A stretch of 64,000 bases of DNA from an uncultured Eubacteriales bacterium (GCA_902774265.1 CACYHR010000018.1:1-64000); one strand, 5' to 3'. Counted from the stretch's first letter, positions 8,575 through 17,739 are shown. The notes: generated by a model from the letters alone, not told the origin. Program-made: numbers and translations.

Positions 8575-10020
8575 TCATTCAAACAGATCATCAAGTGTCA
8601 CCTGCGACCCAGCTATGCTGCTGTATTTCCCCTGCTTAACGCCGAATGTCGTTATCATAGTCAATTGCAGAGTTTTATTAGTTTTTGTATCCTGTCTGAA
8701 TGCATCTATTTTATTTCTCAGTTTGCTGTCATACTCTTTGTCTATTGTAAATTCATTTATTGAGAATTTCGATTCACAGATATTTATAACTCTGTCTCTT
8801 CTGTCTATAAGCAAATCGATTTGCGCTCCGGAATTTTCCGCAGCATTGTCAGGATTAGTTTTTCTGAACCATGATGACTCTTCTGAAAGCACACCGGCGA
8901 TTCCCAGCTTTTTTTTGATCTGCGGTATATGATCCTTGCAGAGCTGCTCAAATGTCAATCCTGCCCAGACTCTGACAGATGGATTATCCAGAGTATTGCT
9001 CCAGAAATGCTCATCTCTTCCGCTATAGTCTTTTACGAAGCGCAAATAGAATTGTGTGAAGTAATCAGAGAGCCGATACATATTATGCTGCTTTTTATTT
9101 CCGTAATAATTTGAGATGTTAACGAAACCTGAATTGATGAGGTTTTCAAGCATTCTGGTCAGATCTCCGTTTTTAGGTAATCCGGTCAGCTTTTCAATTT
9201 CTGTCCTCGTAAGACCAATTCGTTTTGTACTCAGTGCTTCCACAAGTTTTATATACTGATCGCTGTTCGAAAACAGTGCACGGTACAGTCTGCTGAATTC
9301 GTCACTCAGCTCAGCACGCTTTCTGAAGAAAAGCTCGTCAATATTCTGCCTGTATGACAGCTCTGGATCAAGCAAGCTGAGATAATACGGCATCCCTCCC
9401 AGAATCATGTACAATTCAGCGATATCCAGCCTGTTCCACTCTATTCCTTTTATACGCTTAAGATATTCTTCTGTATCCTTGAGAGTGAAAGGATTCAAAA
9501 ACAATCCGGTGGTCTTGCGGTTGAACAATCCGCCTTTATTGCCGTCTATATGATCGATTATCCAGGATGTCGCTGATCCGCAAACTATAAATACAAGATT
9601 ATCCTGTGCATATCCCCATGAATTCCAGAAACCTTCGAATGCAGGAAGAAATCCGCTTCTAGGAGTATCCATCCACGGCATTTCGTCGAAAAACACTACT
9701 GCTTTCTCGTCAGATGGCAAGGATTCCAGATAAGACCTTAACATCTCAAAAGCCTTCATCCAGTTCGCAGGGACCTTTTGCTCTGTACGCGTCTGTCTGC
9801 TGAGCTCATTTGCGAAATTCTGAAGCTGTATATCTTTTGGCTGTTTCTCATATCCTGTGATCTTAAAGTCAAAGCGTCTGTTAAAATACCGGTCGATAAG
9901 ATATGTTTTACCCACCCTTCGTCTGCCGCTGATGGTAATAAGCTGAGCCCTATCTTCACTCATACAGCGATCAAGACGTCCGCATTCATATTCCCTTCCG
10001 ATTAGTTTTTCTATTGACAT
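8575..10020 (-). CDS. AAA ATPase with C-terminal DUF234 (PD-(D/E)XK-like) domain
   Basis: A 481-aa ATPase of the archaeal-type family. The Walker A motif GRRRVGKT is at about residues 32-39, and Walker B is VVFFDEMPW near residue 108. A winged-helix region covers about 250-330. The C-terminal domain carries the spaced AQIDLLID and CESKFS motifs typical of the DUF234 PD-(D/E)XK-like fold. Genes of this family are often single, scattered and laterally acquired; their biological role is not settled. It is monocistronic, in an AT-rich context, between an inverted repeat and a debris zone. Confidence 0.85.
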   Translation of the reverse strand: MSIEKLIGREYECGRLDRCMSEDRAQLITISGRRRVGKTYLIDRYFNRRFDFKITGYEKQPKDIQLQNFANELSRQTRTEQKVPANWMKAFEMLRSYLESLPSDEKAVVFFDEMPWMDTPRSGFLPAFEGFWNSWGYAQDNLVFIVCGSATSWIIDHIDGNKGGLFNRKTTGLFLNPFTLKDTEEYLKRIKGIEWNRLDIAELYMILGGMPYYLSLLDPELSYRQNIDELFFRKRAELSDEFSRLYRALFSNSDQYIKLVEALSTKRIGLTRTEIEKLTGLPKNGDLTRMLENLINSGFVNISNYYGNKKQHNMYRLSDYFTQFYLRFVKDYSGRDEHFWSNTLDNPSVRVWAGLTFEQLCKDHIPQIKKKLGIAGVLSEESSWFRKTNPDNAAENSGAQIDLLIDRRDRVINICESKFSINEFTIDKEYDSKLRNKIDAFRQDTKTNKTLQLTMITTFGVKQGKYSSIAGSQVTLDDLFE

Positions 10021-10273
10021 AAACGCACCTATTTATAGCAATAAATCCTCTTTTATGTAATAATACAACAGAAAAAGATGTTTTTCAATCTATTAATCAT
10101 CTTTTTTAAAAGGTAAATTAGTTTAATAAGCTATGATGAACATTCCGGTAGAATGGAACCGATTCCATCCTACATCAAGCGCATTCAGAATAATACAAAA
10201 CATACATACGCATTATGATCCTCCTGTAAACAATACTTCAATTAATACCGTATGGCTCCATAGTCACTTCCAT

Positions 10274-10312
10274 AAAAAACCAGAGCTTGTTCCTGTACCG
10301 GAGCAGGCTCTG
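10274..10312 (-). terminator. Terminator of the GNAT/NUDIX-fragment unit
   Basis: On the minus strand CAGAGCCTGCTCC pairs with GGAACAAGCTCTG (two mismatches) around GGTACA, followed by six T (A run at 10274-10279 on the + strand). Confidence 0.7.
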
Positions 10313-10330
10313 ATGATGTGTATGAGTGGT

Positions 10331-10456
10331 TCATTCTCTTGCCTTTTTCTTCAGTTCGGTGTATTTCTCTGCACTGCCCTTTGCCAGCTCTACATGGGTT
10401 GCGAAGATATTTCCGCCTTTTACAATTATTGCTGCAACAACACGGATTGTTTTCAT
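10331..10456 (-). pseudogene. Truncated NUDIX hydrolase (MutT-like) N-terminal fragment
   Basis: A 41-codon ORF beginning MKTIRVVAAIIVKGGNIFAT, which matches the N-terminal strand of MutT/(d)CTP-pyrophosphohydrolase-type NUDIX proteins. It then diverges at once and stops before any Nudix box (GX5EX7REUXEEXGU). It starts one base after the GNAT stop codon, with the RBS inside the GNAT end, so the pair was probably once an intact operon. Most likely a deletion remnant; a short functional peptide cannot be excluded. Confidence 0.6.
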
Positions 10457-10457
10457 A

Positions 10458-10973
10458 TTATTTCCTACCAAACACAGAATTATCGGTATTCAGGCACATA
10501 CGCATCTGATTCCATTCAGATCCGCCGTGATATGTTTTGTTGCTTATGCCTTCGTTAACGAATCCGAAGCGCGCATAAAAATCGACAAGCTCATCCTTGC
10601 AGGCAAGAACGAGTCCTGCACGTCCCTGCGCCTTCGAGTCTTCTATTACGCGCCGGATCAGCTCTGATGCAATACCACGTCCGCGGTATTCGGGACTGGT
10701 GGCCACGCCGAACAACATCTGCCAGCGTCCCGACTCGTTGTGGAGTTCCGGTATCTCGTACATATCATCTGTAATATCCGGCTCATCAGTCACAAAACCA
10801 TCAACAAAACCGACGACTCTGCCGCCGTCTGACATGATCCAGAAATGATCGCCGAAACATCTTAGTCGTTTCTCCAGTACTTCTGCGGAAACGGCGTTCT
10901 CTGCAGAAAAACACTCGTCTTCAATAGCTGATATCGCTGACAGATCTTCAATTGTCGCTGTTCGTATATCCAT
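10458..10973 (-). CDS. GNAT-family N-acetyltransferase
   Basis: A 171-aa acetyltransferase of the GNAT superfamily, expected to move acetyl from acetyl-CoA to an amine. The pyrophosphate-binding motif A is clear: GVATSPEYRGRGIASELI (about residues 89-106). The C-terminal FYARFGFVNEG segment completes the fold. The length is typical. The substrate cannot be read from the sequence. The downstream NUDIX fragment overlaps its translation signals. Confidence 0.88.
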   Translation of the reverse strand: MDIRTATIEDLSAISAIEDECFSAENAVSAEVLEKRLRCFGDHFWIMSDGGRVVGFVDGFVTDEPDITDDMYEIPELHNESGRWQMLFGVATSPEYRGRGIASELIRRVIEDSKAQGRAGLVLACKDELVDFYARFGFVNEGISNKTYHGGSEWNQMRMCLNTDNSVFGRK

Positions 10974-11042
10974 ATTATGAATTATTCTATCATCCCTTCA
11001 CACTATACTCTTACACTGTTTCCGACTGCGCTTATCCCTGAG

Positions 11043-11897
11043 CTATTTCACGACTGTTACATCCAGTGTCGCTGTAACGCTCGGATCATCCAGATCATAC
11101 ACTGTAATGACAGAGGTACCGAGTTTGCCGCCGGTGATCCTCAGAACGTCGCAGTTATCAGCTTTGCGGAATTCCCATGCATACAGGATGTTATTGTTGT
11201 CTGATTCCCATCTCATGAGACAGCCTTTATCGTTGAAGCATTTAACATCGACGGTCTTACCAAGCTCAACAGTTACGGAAGGAAGCTCAAAATTTACAGA
11301 TGTATTGGAAAGAGATGGATCATTAGCAAAGACCCTGATAATATCCTCACTGTTTTTATCCTTTACGTTGATTTTTTCACATCCTTCTCTAAGGCCGATC
11401 GCTTCAATTACATAGTGATCGTAATCACTGATGACTTCTTCGTAGTCTAAATATTCATCCAGACTGCTGTACATGATGCAGGTATAGCGTCCGAATATCT
11501 CAAACTGTGCTGTTTCACCGACCTTAAGATACAGATCGTGTGGACTTCCCCAGACCGAAGCTTTGACTTTGACTGAGAATTTGTACGTCTTACCCTTATA
11601 CTTTGCTGTCATCTTAGCAGTACCGCGGCTGATCGCTGTGATCTTTCCTTTGCTTGTGATGACGGCAACCTCGGGATCCTGTGTTGCCCATGTCACTTTA
11701 GAAGCGCTGATCGTTTTGCCTTTTTTATCGATCAGCTTCTGCTGATAGGTTTTACCGAGGTATATACTGACGCTGCTCTTCCTGAGATGGATCTTTGATG
11801 CGGCATATGTGTTATCCGAAACGGTCATAAATATAACGCACATCATCAAACACACGGTTATTAAGACCGATATGGTTCTTTGTATTCTTCTGCTCAT
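11043..11897 (-). CDS. Exported Ig-like (Big_2) domain protein
   Basis: A 284-aa protein with a Sec signal peptide (hydrophobic residues 10-27, cleavage near TYAAS). One Big_2 bacterial Ig-like domain covers about residues 35-112 (VTWATQDPEVAVITSKGKIT, ISRGTAKMTAKYKGKTYKF). The remaining ~170 residues are beta-rich and may form one or two further Ig-like modules. There is no LPXTG or lipobox, so it should be released or held non-covalently. It starts 12 bp after the CAP-domain gene and probably shares its transcript. Confidence 0.82.
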   Translation of the reverse strand: MSRRIQRTISVLITVCLMMCVIFMTVSDNTYAASKIHLRKSSVSIYLGKTYQQKLIDKKGKTISASKVTWATQDPEVAVITSKGKITAISRGTAKMTAKYKGKTYKFSVKVKASVWGSPHDLYLKVGETAQFEIFGRYTCIMYSSLDEYLDYEEVISDYDHYVIEAIGLREGCEKINVKDKNSEDIIRVFANDPSLSNTSVNFELPSVTVELGKTVDVKCFNDKGCLMRWESDNNNILYAWEFRKADNCDVLRITGGKLGTSVITVYDLDDPSVTATLDVTVVK

Positions 11898-11909
11898 TTC
11901 TTTTCTCCC

Positions 11910-12497
11910 TTAGCCTCCGAAGCACTGCACCCAGTATTTATATCCTTTATATTCATAGCATGCCACTCCGACTTTTTTGAAGTGCTTGTACAGCATGTTA
12001 CGCCTGTGACCCTGACCATAATATGTCTCGTCTTCCTCTATCCAGTCCTCCATCACCTCGGAAACGCTTTGCTGTCCGCAGGCGATGTTTTCTCCGAGAT
12101 ATCTGAATTTCTTAGGATAGATACTGAAACAATCTTTCCCGTTCGGTCTTACATGATCATAACACTTTGCAAGCTCCTTTGCTCTCTTCTTTGCTGTTTC
12201 CTCCAGAGACTTGTCCCTCTTGAGAGCTTTCAGTTTATTGCTCTTCTTTGTATTGAAATACTTTTTCTTTTTGCTGCCTTTCTTCCATTGCCACACTTTT
12301 TTCTTGGTGCGGAACTTGTTGATGGCTTTATACATGCTTTTGCAATTCACCTGACCGGTCGAAGCATAAACGCTGCTGATGCCGGTATCGATATCGGCAG
12401 GCATGCTTGCTTCAGGCGTTGATGAAAGCGGTGCAAATCCGGAAAAGACCATCGCTGCCGAAATAACAGCGGTAATGAATAGATGTTTGATTCTCAT
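11910..12497 (-). CDS. Exported CAP-domain (SCP/PR-1, YkwD-like) protein
   Basis: A 195-aa protein from ATG 12497, preferred over an upstream start at 12560 because AAGGAG lies just before it. A signal peptide is followed by a very basic linker (WKKGSKKKKYF) and a CAP domain with the conserved HVRPNG, GENIACG and GHRRNML motifs and the final VGVACYEYKGYKYWVQCFG strand pair. The conserved His and Glu of the CAP cavity are present. Bacterial CAP proteins are mostly of unknown function; some bind or cleave extracellular substrates. Confidence 0.87.
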   Translation of the reverse strand: MRIKHLFITAVISAAMVFSGFAPLSSTPEASMPADIDTGISSVYASTGQVNCKSMYKAINKFRTKKKVWQWKKGSKKKKYFNTKKSNKLKALKRDKSLEETAKKRAKELAKCYDHVRPNGKDCFSIYPKKFRYLGENIACGQQSVSEVMEDWIEEDETYYGQGHRRNMLYKHFKKVGVACYEYKGYKYWVQCFGG

Positions 12498-12559
12498 AGC
12501 TTGCTCCTTGTTACATACTCTGTATACAAAACGTGTCTTTATTATACTATAATTGAGCA

Positions 12560-12820
12560 ATGTATATTAAGTTGATTTTTCGAACTGAATGGGTTATTCT
12601 GCAGTTAATTCAAACAGAAAGGAATTCGGTATATGAGGCGGAGGTGGTACACGATCTCAGCCTTGCCCGGGCTTACGGCACACAGGCGCTGCTTCTCTAT
12701 GATAAGCATGTACTGGCACAGGGCAGCGTGGATCGTGTATTTGACCCGGCGCATCTCAACACTGCTTATGGGATGGATGTTGCTGAGTGGATGCGGACGA
12801 TGCTTGGCCAGTGGAGCTGA
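12560..12820 (+). pseudogene. C-terminal remnant of an ABC-transporter ATPase (BtuD/FepC type)
   Basis: From about 12638 the reading frame gives VVHDLSLARAYG, the switch/H-loop region of iron-siderophore or cobalamin ABC ATPases, continuing to a typical end (YGMDVAEWMRTMLG). Walker A, Q-loop, signature and Walker B are all absent. The sequence before it in the frame is unrelated, so only about the last 55 residues of the original gene remain. It overlaps the 3' end of the minus-strand membrane-protein gene. Confidence 0.7.
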
Positions 12821-13472
12821 AATATAAGTCAAGCCATATGCGGTGAATCAGCGCCAGCGAAGAAAAGATAACAGGTCTCATATAAAGCGCCGCATAATTC
12901 ATCGGGATATCGATAATCTGGATGTCCTCTGTGATGGAGGCCATAGGATAAACGGTATTGATCACGGCAACTGCCAGTTCCATGATAACGATAACAATCA
13001 AAGCTCTCTGGCCATACTTACTATCATTGATCCTGTTCACAAGAATAATGAGCATGGTGAAAACAGCTATCCCTTCTGCTGCCTCGCATATGCGCATGAT
13101 CTCATTTGGCGCATCATATGGAAAAACAAAGCACTGCGCTGCGATCAATGCAGCGCAAAAGCAGACGATCATCTGAATATGCTTTTGCGTTTTTCGGTGC
13201 AGATCCGACAGGCCGAATGCTGTAATTGAAAGAAACGCCAGAGCATAGAATATATTCAGAAAAAAGCGTACAGGCGAGAAACCGACCCTGAAATCCAGTA
13301 TATCGGAAATGCATAGTGCAAAATAGCATCCGCATAGAACGATCTGGAAAACAGCCAGTGCTTTCTGAGCTTTTGTTAATAATGTATTCCTTGAAGTCTG
13401 TTTAAGGAAAAAGAGCACCGCTCCGATAATCAGGATGATGCTGACGATCTGAAACACAATACCCATATCCAT
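12756..13472 (-). CDS. Seven-TM membrane protein of unknown function
   Basis: A 238-aa integral membrane protein, not recognised. About seven hydrophobic helices span residues 5-215. The start at ATG 13472 is preferred because AGGAAGGG lies a few bases upstream; an ATG six codons earlier overlaps that RBS. The stop codon of a sensor remnant is one base upstream (TAATATG). The last ~20 residues (from FSSTGQASSA) read through the antisense of the ABC-ATPase remnant, so the original C-terminus was probably lost by rearrangement. Confidence 0.6.
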   Translation of the reverse strand: MDMGIVFQIVSIILIIGAVLFFLKQTSRNTLLTKAQKALAVFQIVLCGCYFALCISDILDFRVGFSPVRFFLNIFYALAFLSITAFGLSDLHRKTQKHIQMIVCFCAALIAAQCFVFPYDAPNEIMRICEAAEGIAVFTMLIILVNRINDSKYGQRALIVIVIMELAVAVINTVYPMASITEDIQIIDIPMNYAALYMRPVIFSSLALIHRIWLDLYFSSTGQASSASTQQHPSHKQC

Positions 13473-13473
13473 A

Positions 13474-13727
13474 TTACCCTTCCTTCTCATCTACTATGGC
13501 TGCGCGCATCTGCATATATCGCGGCGTGTCATTCACCATGAGCCGATAACTGAGTGAGAAAATGCCGTGACGTTTGATTTCCTCCATAACGTTTTCTTTT
13601 GTCAGCACATCGAGGAAACGGCTCAGATCGTCCGGATAGAGCACTTTGCGTGCACGCTCTCTGGATTCAGCAAAGAAATCCGATCCCTCTCTTGGATGGT
13701 CAGCTCCGTCAACAACCCGGCTGAATC
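13474..13727 (-). pseudogene. Remnant of a PAS-like sensor region (GGDEF-associated type)
   Basis: The minus-strand frame ending at TAA 13476-13474 reads DFFAESRERARKVLYPDD and IKRHGIFSLSYRLMVNDTPR. This is a pattern familiar from PAS-like segments N-terminal to GGDEF domains in Clostridia. There is no start codon before the homologous part, and the frame is closed by a stop inside the amidase end. The downstream catalytic domain is absent. This is an internal fragment of a lost signalling gene. Confidence 0.6.
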
Positions 13728-15707
13728 TTATCTTTTCTTAAGTCCGGATTTTTTGAGTGCCTTTATAACACTGTCATACGATTTTGCGAGCTTTTTCGCA
13801 GCCTTGTACGTTGCATAAGGATCGGAGGTATCGACCTTTGCTGCTTTTGCATAAGCCTGTTTCATAAGCTGGATCTTTCCCGTCGGCTTGCGTTTGTAAC
13901 GGCTGTAATTTATGGAATATACAGCATCCATAAGTGATTCGAGATAGGCTTCAAGCTTAGCATCCTTGAGTGCCGGAGAATTTGCCGGCATCCTGCGTAT
14001 CGAAGCTCCGGCCTGTTTCTCGTATGCATACGCCATTTCCATCAGAGTTTTTTCATCTCCGAATTTTCCGACAAGACGCATTCCGAGCGGGAGTTCTGCA
14101 GAAACACTGTCGTCCGCATCGCTGAATCCCATAGGAATGACGACTTCCGGCATGCCGAGAGCAGGACCGAATGTAAAGCCGTATAACCAGCCTGCATTAT
14201 TTATATCCAGTTCTTCAAGTAAATTCTTAGCTGTCGGAGCAACACCAAATGTCGCGATATACATTATAGCGTCTATATTATGCTCCTCCATCAGTTTTGT
14301 TATCTCCTGTCTGTATTCGAGAACTTTCGGCCATGACATTAATCTCATATACCCGTTTATCTCCGTATCATAAGGATCAACGGTCTCCTCAAAACTGTCT
14401 GCCATAAACTCTAACTGATCTTCGGATACCGGCAGATTAGTATGATATATCCCTACACTGCCGCTCTTATAAAGAGCCTTAAGGGTTTTATACGGAGCCT
14501 CATCCCCCTTCTCATAGAGGTATTTGTTGAGATCATATTCCGCTGTATATTCATCAGAGACTTCATACATACTGTAGACGTCATCGTCATTAATATATGA
14601 AGACATATCCACGAACTCGGCGCCTGCTTTTCTGAGATCCGCTCTTGTTCTCTTTACCATTGCATCTATCCTGTCTTCCGGAATTTTATAGGTAGTCTCA
14701 TTTTCATCAGATGCCGAAAATTCAAATGATGATTTTAGATATCCTATACGTTTTCCCTTCAGTCCCTTTGAAGAAAGGCTTCGCATATAACCGGAACCGA
14801 GCAGCGCATCAGCGTCAGCTTCTTGAGTGAAATCATCATTTGCATCTGTTCCTGCGATTACCTCAAGAATCTGAGCCATATCTTCTGCAGTTCTAGTCAT
14901 TGGACCTACGGTATCTCTCGAAGCCGCCAGAGGTATAACTCCGCTTACAGAAGTCAGACCCTTGGACGGACGCATCCCGTAAAGATTGCAGTACGAAGAA
15001 GGATTCCTGATAGAGCCTCCTGTATCGGTTCCGAGTCCGGCTGCGGCAAAATTGGATGTTATCGCAACACCCGTACCTCCGGAAGAACCTGCCGGAACTC
15101 TCGAAGTATCATAAGCGTTATGCACCACACCTCCGAGAAGAGATTTTGAATCTATGGCGCTTGAAGCGAACTCGGAAAGGTTTGCCTTAGCGATGATAAC
15201 TGCACCCGCAGCTTTGAGTTTCTTTACAGCGTATGCGTCTCTGCTTACGACCATGTGCGCAAGAGCAAGTGATCCGCCAGATGTAGCAGATCCTTTGACA
15301 TCAATATTATCCTTGACTATTACAGGGATACCGTGAAGAGGCCCCCTCACTTTTCCCTTCGCACGCTCTTTGTCGAGCTTCTTTGCCTGAGCAATAGCAT
15401 CAGGACATATGCTGATTATGGAATTCAGCTTAAGCCTGCTGTCATATGCATTGATCCTGTCAATGTACATCTGCGTAAGCTGAACGCTTGTAACATTGCC
15501 TGCCTCCATCTCTTTAGTAAGATCTTTGATAGTGGCGTCCATGATATCGATAGTTGTGAACAGATCATTAAGCTGCTTAACAGCAGACTTATTTCTGCTG
15601 AAATGATATGTCCCTCCGGACTTTCCGCCTGCATAAACAGCGCTTCCCGGAAGCAGTAAACATACCGATATTATAAGAACCGCCAGTTGATTTGCTTTCC
15701 TTTTCAT
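13728..15707 (-). CDS. Exported amidase-signature family hydrolase
   Basis: A 659-aa amidase with a signal peptide (residues 1-26, ending VYAGG). The amidase-signature triad is intact: K132 (IPVIVKDNID), cis-Ser S208 (PAGSSGG) and nucleophile S232 (TDTGGSIRNP). A Lys-rich helical tail of about 60 residues follows the enzyme domain. Cytosolic family members include GatA and fatty-acid amide hydrolases; an exported form suggests hydrolysis of an extracellular amide or peptide. No gatB or gatC is nearby, so GatA is rejected. The substrate is unknown. Confidence 0.9.
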   Translation of the reverse strand: MKRKANQLAVLIISVCLLLPGSAVYAGGKSGGTYHFSRNKSAVKQLNDLFTTIDIMDATIKDLTKEMEAGNVTSVQLTQMYIDRINAYDSRLKLNSIISICPDAIAQAKKLDKERAKGKVRGPLHGIPVIVKDNIDVKGSATSGGSLALAHMVVSRDAYAVKKLKAAGAVIIAKANLSEFASSAIDSKSLLGGVVHNAYDTSRVPAGSSGGTGVAITSNFAAAGLGTDTGGSIRNPSSYCNLYGMRPSKGLTSVSGVIPLAASRDTVGPMTRTAEDMAQILEVIAGTDANDDFTQEADADALLGSGYMRSLSSKGLKGKRIGYLKSSFEFSASDENETTYKIPEDRIDAMVKRTRADLRKAGAEFVDMSSYINDDDVYSMYEVSDEYTAEYDLNKYLYEKGDEAPYKTLKALYKSGSVGIYHTNLPVSEDQLEFMADSFEETVDPYDTEINGYMRLMSWPKVLEYRQEITKLMEEHNIDAIMYIATFGVAPTAKNLLEELDINNAGWLYGFTFGPALGMPEVVIPMGFSDADDSVSAELPLGMRLVGKFGDEKTLMEMAYAYEKQAGASIRRMPANSPALKDAKLEAYLESLMDAVYSINYSRYKRKPTGKIQLMKQAYAKAAKVDTSDPYATYKAAKKLAKSYDSVIKALKKSGLKKR

Positions 15708-15796
15708 TATTGAAATTCCCCCGCTGCCTGATACTTTAGCTTATATATGATTATACATTTTCCGGGTATAAATGAATAGTTATATCATCTCCTATA

Positions 15797-15825
15797 TTGT
15801 ATATTATTTCGGATTTGCGTATACT
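15797..15825 (+). promoter_or_regulatory. Probable sigma-A promoter
   Basis: TTGTAT (15797-15802), a 17-bp spacer and TATACT (15820-15825) lie 43 bp upstream of the small zinc-ribbon gene. Confidence 0.65.
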
Positions 15826-15868
15826 TATAGTGTACTATTCATATTTTTAATGAGATGGAGGTGGATCA

Positions 15869-16063
15869 ATGGCAAAATGTCTCAATTGCGGATTAACTAC
15901 ATCTACGCGCGGCCATATCGAGTTTAAAGACGGCTCGGCAATCTGCGGACCATGCTTCAAAGAACTGGGATTCAGACCATCCGAAGCAAAAAAGATGAAA
16001 GATTATTCTTTCTTCGATATCAAGGATGGTGCAGAAGAATTTGATAAAAAGACGACCGAATAA
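15869..16063 (+). CDS. Small zinc-ribbon protein (DUF4428-like)
   Basis: A 64-aa cytosolic protein with two CxxC knuckles (CLNCG at residue 4 and CGPC at about residue 27) around a short beta region, followed by a charged helical tail. This fits a single zinc ribbon similar to DUF4428 N-terminal domains. The GGAGGTG RBS at 15856-15862 is strong. Monocistronic, ending at a bidirectional terminator. Function unknown. Confidence 0.8.
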   Translation: MAKCLNCGLTTSTRGHIEFKDGSAICGPCFKELGFRPSEAKKMKDYSFFDIKDGAEEFDKKTTE

Positions 16064-16093
16064 AACTACCCGTTTAACAAAATCGATCGGACA

Positions 16094-16134
16094 CAAAAAC
16101 AAGGAGCCGCATGAAACGCGACTCCTTCTGTTTT
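16094..16134. terminator. Bidirectional terminator between convergent small genes
   Basis: AAGGAG (16101-16106) and CGC pair with GCG and CTCCTT (16122-16127), one mismatch inside. A T-rich tract follows on the + strand, and TTGTTTTTG follows on the - strand. Confidence 0.75.
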
Positions 16135-16139
16135 GTCTG

Positions 16140-16343
16140 TTATATCTCAACTAATTCAAAATCGTTGTTCTCGGTTTCGCCGAAATCCTCTAGCTTCTTC
16201 AGCATACCCTTAGCTCCTCTTTCGGTATACTGCTTTGCATCCTTTGCTTCGAATGTGTTAACAAAGCATTTGCCCTTTGTGGATACGGATTCTACATATC
16301 CTGTCTCATTACTGAATTTATTAGTCCATTTGATAATAACCAT
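16140..16343 (-). CDS. Small hypothetical protein
   Basis: A 67-aa acidic cytosolic protein, not recognised. It has an N-terminal beta-strand pattern (MVIIKWTN, GYVESVSTKGKCFV) and a helical middle (AKDAKQYTERGAKGMLKKL). AAGGAGA before ATG 16343 and the bidirectional terminator downstream argue that it is a real gene. No TM segment or known motif is seen. Confidence 0.7.
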   Translation of the reverse strand: MVIIKWTNKFSNETGYVESVSTKGKCFVNTFEAKDAKQYTERGAKGMLKKLEDFGETENNDFELVEI

Positions 16344-16471
16344 AAAAATCTCCTTTTATAATAATTTCCCCGATTATCCCTGAGCTGATAATCAACGCAG
16401 ATATTATACTATATATGTACAATAAAAATCCACAATAAAAATCCAATTTTTTATCCAAAACGTTACTGTTC

Positions 16472-17593
16472 CTAGAGCACTTCGCCCTTGTGGTCGTCTG
16501 CGTGATCCCATGCACCGAGAGCCTTGCTGAGATTTACGATGAAGTCCTGTACATTGGTGATTATGCCCTTTGCACTGAGGCTTCCTCTGTCAGCGAGCTT
16601 GTTGACAGTGAACTCTGCAATGTCGACGCAGTAGAAATTTACAGGTCTTACGGTGCCGTCCTTGAGAACTCTGTAGGACGGAGTCATATTGCCGACAGCG
16701 ATAGAATGGAGCATTGTAGCCATGCAGATAACTGTAGTAGCGCTTCTTACCTCAGCTCTCATTCTGTCCTGAGCCTGATAAACATCTCCGAAAACCTCAG
16801 GCAGAGGTCCGTCGTCACGAATTGAACCGCCCAGAACATATGGAATATTATTTTTCTCACAGGTATACATGATGCCGTCAGTCAGCTTTTCATCTCTGAG
16901 GAAATTCTTGATGCTGCCGTGGTATCTGACGCGGTTGATAGTCTCAAGGTGGTTGTAGTGACCGTTATGGACGCTCTCCTGTGTGTAAATGTTCTGACCG
17001 AGAGCAGTATTCAGATATGCGCCCTCCAGATCGTGAGTAGCAAGCGCATTTCCTGCGAGCAGCGCATGAACATAGCCCTCATTTATGATACCCATAAATG
17101 CCCTGCGGGCATCGTGGTCGAATGAAAACGCCGGTCCCATGACCCATACGATCTTTCCGTGCTCCTTCTCATATCTGAGCTTTTCGTAAAGCTCGTCGTA
17201 ATCAACAGAAAAAGCGGTCTCTCTGGATCTTGATGTTCTGAATGCGAACACATCCTTATCTTCAGCCTCTCCGCCTGTGAAGCCGTACGGATATACATAA
17301 ATACCATCTTCGCAGTTTTCTGTTCTGCCGACTGCTACGAGATCGTTCTTCTTAAGATTTCTGAACTCAACAACCTTTATCTCTCCGTCTACCAGAACAG
17401 GTACACAGTCCATCCTGCTTTCCTTTGCCATCAGCCATTCTCCGTTGACCTTGAAATATTCAGGGAAAATGCTCATAGCATGGAAATTCTCCGGTGCTAC
17501 TCCGTCAAACGGAGCACGTTCAAATACTGCATCAGCTGCGTTAACAAAAAGTTCCTGTGTGAAATCCGGTTCTGTATACTTATATTCCTTCAT
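16472..17593 (-). CDS. Ornithine cyclodeaminase-like protein, TIGR00300 (LOR/SDH) family
   Basis: A 373-aa protein from ATG 17593, chosen for its AAGGAGTTATA RBS; an upstream frame extension lacks one. It matches the TIGR00300 family, the archaeal-type ornithine cyclodeaminase unrelated to the classical OCD/mu-crystallin enzymes and also found as the C-terminal domain of AgrE/ArgZ proteins. Conserved stretches include VWVMGPAFSFDHDARRA, LLAGNALATHDLEG, GHYNHLETIN and NKLADRGSL. The expected reaction is ornithine to proline plus ammonia with NAD as cofactor. No arginine-catabolic neighbour is present, so the physiological role is inferred. Confidence 0.8.
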   Translation of the reverse strand: MKEYKYTEPDFTQELFVNAADAVFERAPFDGVAPENFHAMSIFPEYFKVNGEWLMAKESRMDCVPVLVDGEIKVVEFRNLKKNDLVAVGRTENCEDGIYVYPYGFTGGEAEDKDVFAFRTSRSRETAFSVDYDELYEKLRYEKEHGKIVWVMGPAFSFDHDARRAFMGIINEGYVHALLAGNALATHDLEGAYLNTALGQNIYTQESVHNGHYNHLETINRVRYHGSIKNFLRDEKLTDGIMYTCEKNNIPYVLGGSIRDDGPLPEVFGDVYQAQDRMRAEVRSATTVICMATMLHSIAVGNMTPSYRVLKDGTVRPVNFYCVDIAEFTVNKLADRGSLSAKGIITNVQDFIVNLSKALGAWDHADDHKGEVL

Positions 17594-17739
17594 TATAACT
17601 CCTTTATTAATCAATATACTGAGTAAACATCTGCGGCATCTGTGCCGCACCGCTATTATTATACAGAGTCAGCCGCATCATGTCGATATAAATTTAACAA
17701 ATTCTTTAGTATCATGGCGAGAAAGGTTACAATTCAGCT

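Noticed and set aside
8510-8932. Plus-strand ORF over the end of the ATPase gene
   Set aside because: It is the antisense of the well-supported DUF234 ATPase and spans the intergenic inverted repeat.
10133-10558. 141-codon plus-strand ORF
   Set aside because: Cys- and aromatic-rich composition typical of antisense reading; the opposite strand carries the GNAT end and the NUDIX fragment.
13728-15707. GatA subunit of the amidotransferase
   Set aside because: The protein has a signal peptide and there is no gatB or gatC nearby; only the general amidase-signature fold is supported.
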